Translations under genes and position numbers: made by a program
Assembly (NCBI GenBank): GCA_905182905.1
Contig: CAJJDH010000025.1
Location: 1 to 64,000 of the forward strand
Direction of reading: 5' to 3'
DNA: 64,000 nt
From: a marine gamma proteobacterium HTCC2089
GTDB taxonomy: Bacteria > Pseudomonadota > Gammaproteobacteria > Pseudomonadales > Azotimanducaceae
Shown: one piece after another, positions 63,608 to 64,000 of the stretch
Layout: every line of letters starts with the position of its first letter
Numbering within the stretch: the stretch's first letter is position 1
The notes under the pieces: model-generated
What the model was told of the DNA's origin: nothing
Databases searched by the model: none
What the model saw: the letters and a program-made list of their open reading frames with translations, nothing else

Positions 63608-64000
63608 CTAAGTATATTTCAGCGTGAACTTTGCGCCACCTGTGGCAGCATCATCAACCGCAATCTGCCAGCCGTGGGCCTGACATAATTGCTGCACAAT
63701 GGCTAAGCCAAGACCGCTACCGCCGGTGGTAATGCTGCGAGAGGTTTCTAGGCGGAAAAATGGTTGGAAGATCTCTGTCCTGGACTCTTTGGCAATACCG
63801 GGACCGTTATCCGAGACTGCAATTTCCCCTGCACCGATATGCAGTGACACCTGTCCGCCGTGATTGATGCCATTAGAAACAAGGTTGGTCAGTACCCGAG
63901 CGAAGGCATTAGGCGCAACCACGGCACTTGCGCTATTTGCGAGATCAGATGAGACAGTTATGGCTTGGTCATAGGTTGCAACAATACCTTTTACAAACTC
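63608..64000 (-). CDS. Sensor histidine kinase, C-terminal ATPase domain (cut by window end)
   Basis: The frame is open to the last base, giving the final 130 codons. It shows the HATPase_c boxes in order: N box VLTNLVSNGINHG, G1 DNGPGIA, F box FQPFFRLE and G2 GGSGLGLAIVQQ. The end TGGAKFTLKY is typical of the last strand. The His phosphorylation site and sensor region lie outside the window. It is a two-component signalling kinase; input and partner regulator are unknown. Confidence 0.92.
   Translation of the reverse strand, partial: EFVKGIVATYDQAITVSSDLANSASAVVAPNAFARVLTNLVSNGINHGGQVSLHIGAGEIAVSDNGPGIAKESRTEIFQPFFRLETSRSITTGGSGLGLAIVQQLCQAHGWQIAVDDAATGGAKFTLKYT

Overview
The window reads as about 64 kb of chromosome from a Gram-negative gammaproteobacterium, probably free-living and possibly marine. 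SlyX, LptG, ChaC, a crotonase/MaoC-rich fatty-acid-like catabolism and the general codon style support this; family or genus cannot be fixed from sequence alone. Gene density is high, there are no insertion sequences, CRISPR arrays, rRNA or tRNA genes that I can see, and most gene starts have clear purine-rich ribosome binding sites. Two traits are uncommon for this kind of organism: a full coenzyme F420 biosynthesis cluster and a mevalonate-pathway operon.

Layout. 1-1154: end of a polysaccharide deacetylase, slyX and a DUF938 methyltransferase. 1181-8089: F420 block, with an F420-type LLM oxidoreductase divergent from npdG-cofE-cofD-cofC-fbiC. 8184-11408: sulfatase, a small unknown protein and an MFS carrier, followed by a 0.7 kb gap holding a strong terminator, two tiny ORFs and a 12-bp tandem repeat. 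12157-17867: a divergent catabolic cluster (PhyH dioxygenase, two xylose-isomerase-like barrels, Gfo/Idh oxidoreductase, PLP aminotransferase) ending in a peroxiredoxin-like gene whose first active-site Cys codon is TGA, a likely selenoprotein with a SECIS-like hairpin. 17897-24418: desaturase, double-domain CoA transferase, MBL hydrolase, amidase. 24526-28659: mvaD, phosphomevalonate kinase and one protein fusing class II HMG-CoA reductase to mevalonate kinase, which together cover the steps from HMG-CoA to isopentenyl diphosphate. 28684-36275: antiporter, glutamate-synthase-like protein, NUDIX, GST, ADH, CinA-like protein, membrane hydrolase. 36420-49090: two catabolic groups, GMC oxidoreductase/amidohydrolase/CobW GTPase and CmcJ-like/amidase/BCCT carrier/amidase/PIG-L. 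49153-55137: sulfotransferase, amidohydrolase, glutathione-dependent formaldehyde dehydrogenase, SulP carrier, lptG. 55169-63112: further amidohydrolase, crotonases, ChaC, an isolated ClpP, an HSL-type esterase, YciI, SDR and a two-subunit MaoC hydratase. 63218-63410 looks like a structured RNA or attenuator ahead of the second crotonase. The window ends inside a histidine kinase.

How the parts fit. NpdG can reduce F420 made by the adjacent operon and feed the neighbouring LLM oxidoreductase. The large share of amidases, amidohydrolases, CoA transferase, crotonases and hydratases points to broad use of dissolved organic compounds. The mevalonate operon lacks HMG-CoA synthase and IPP isomerase here, so those must lie elsewhere. 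Function calls rest on motif recognition by eye; no database search was run.
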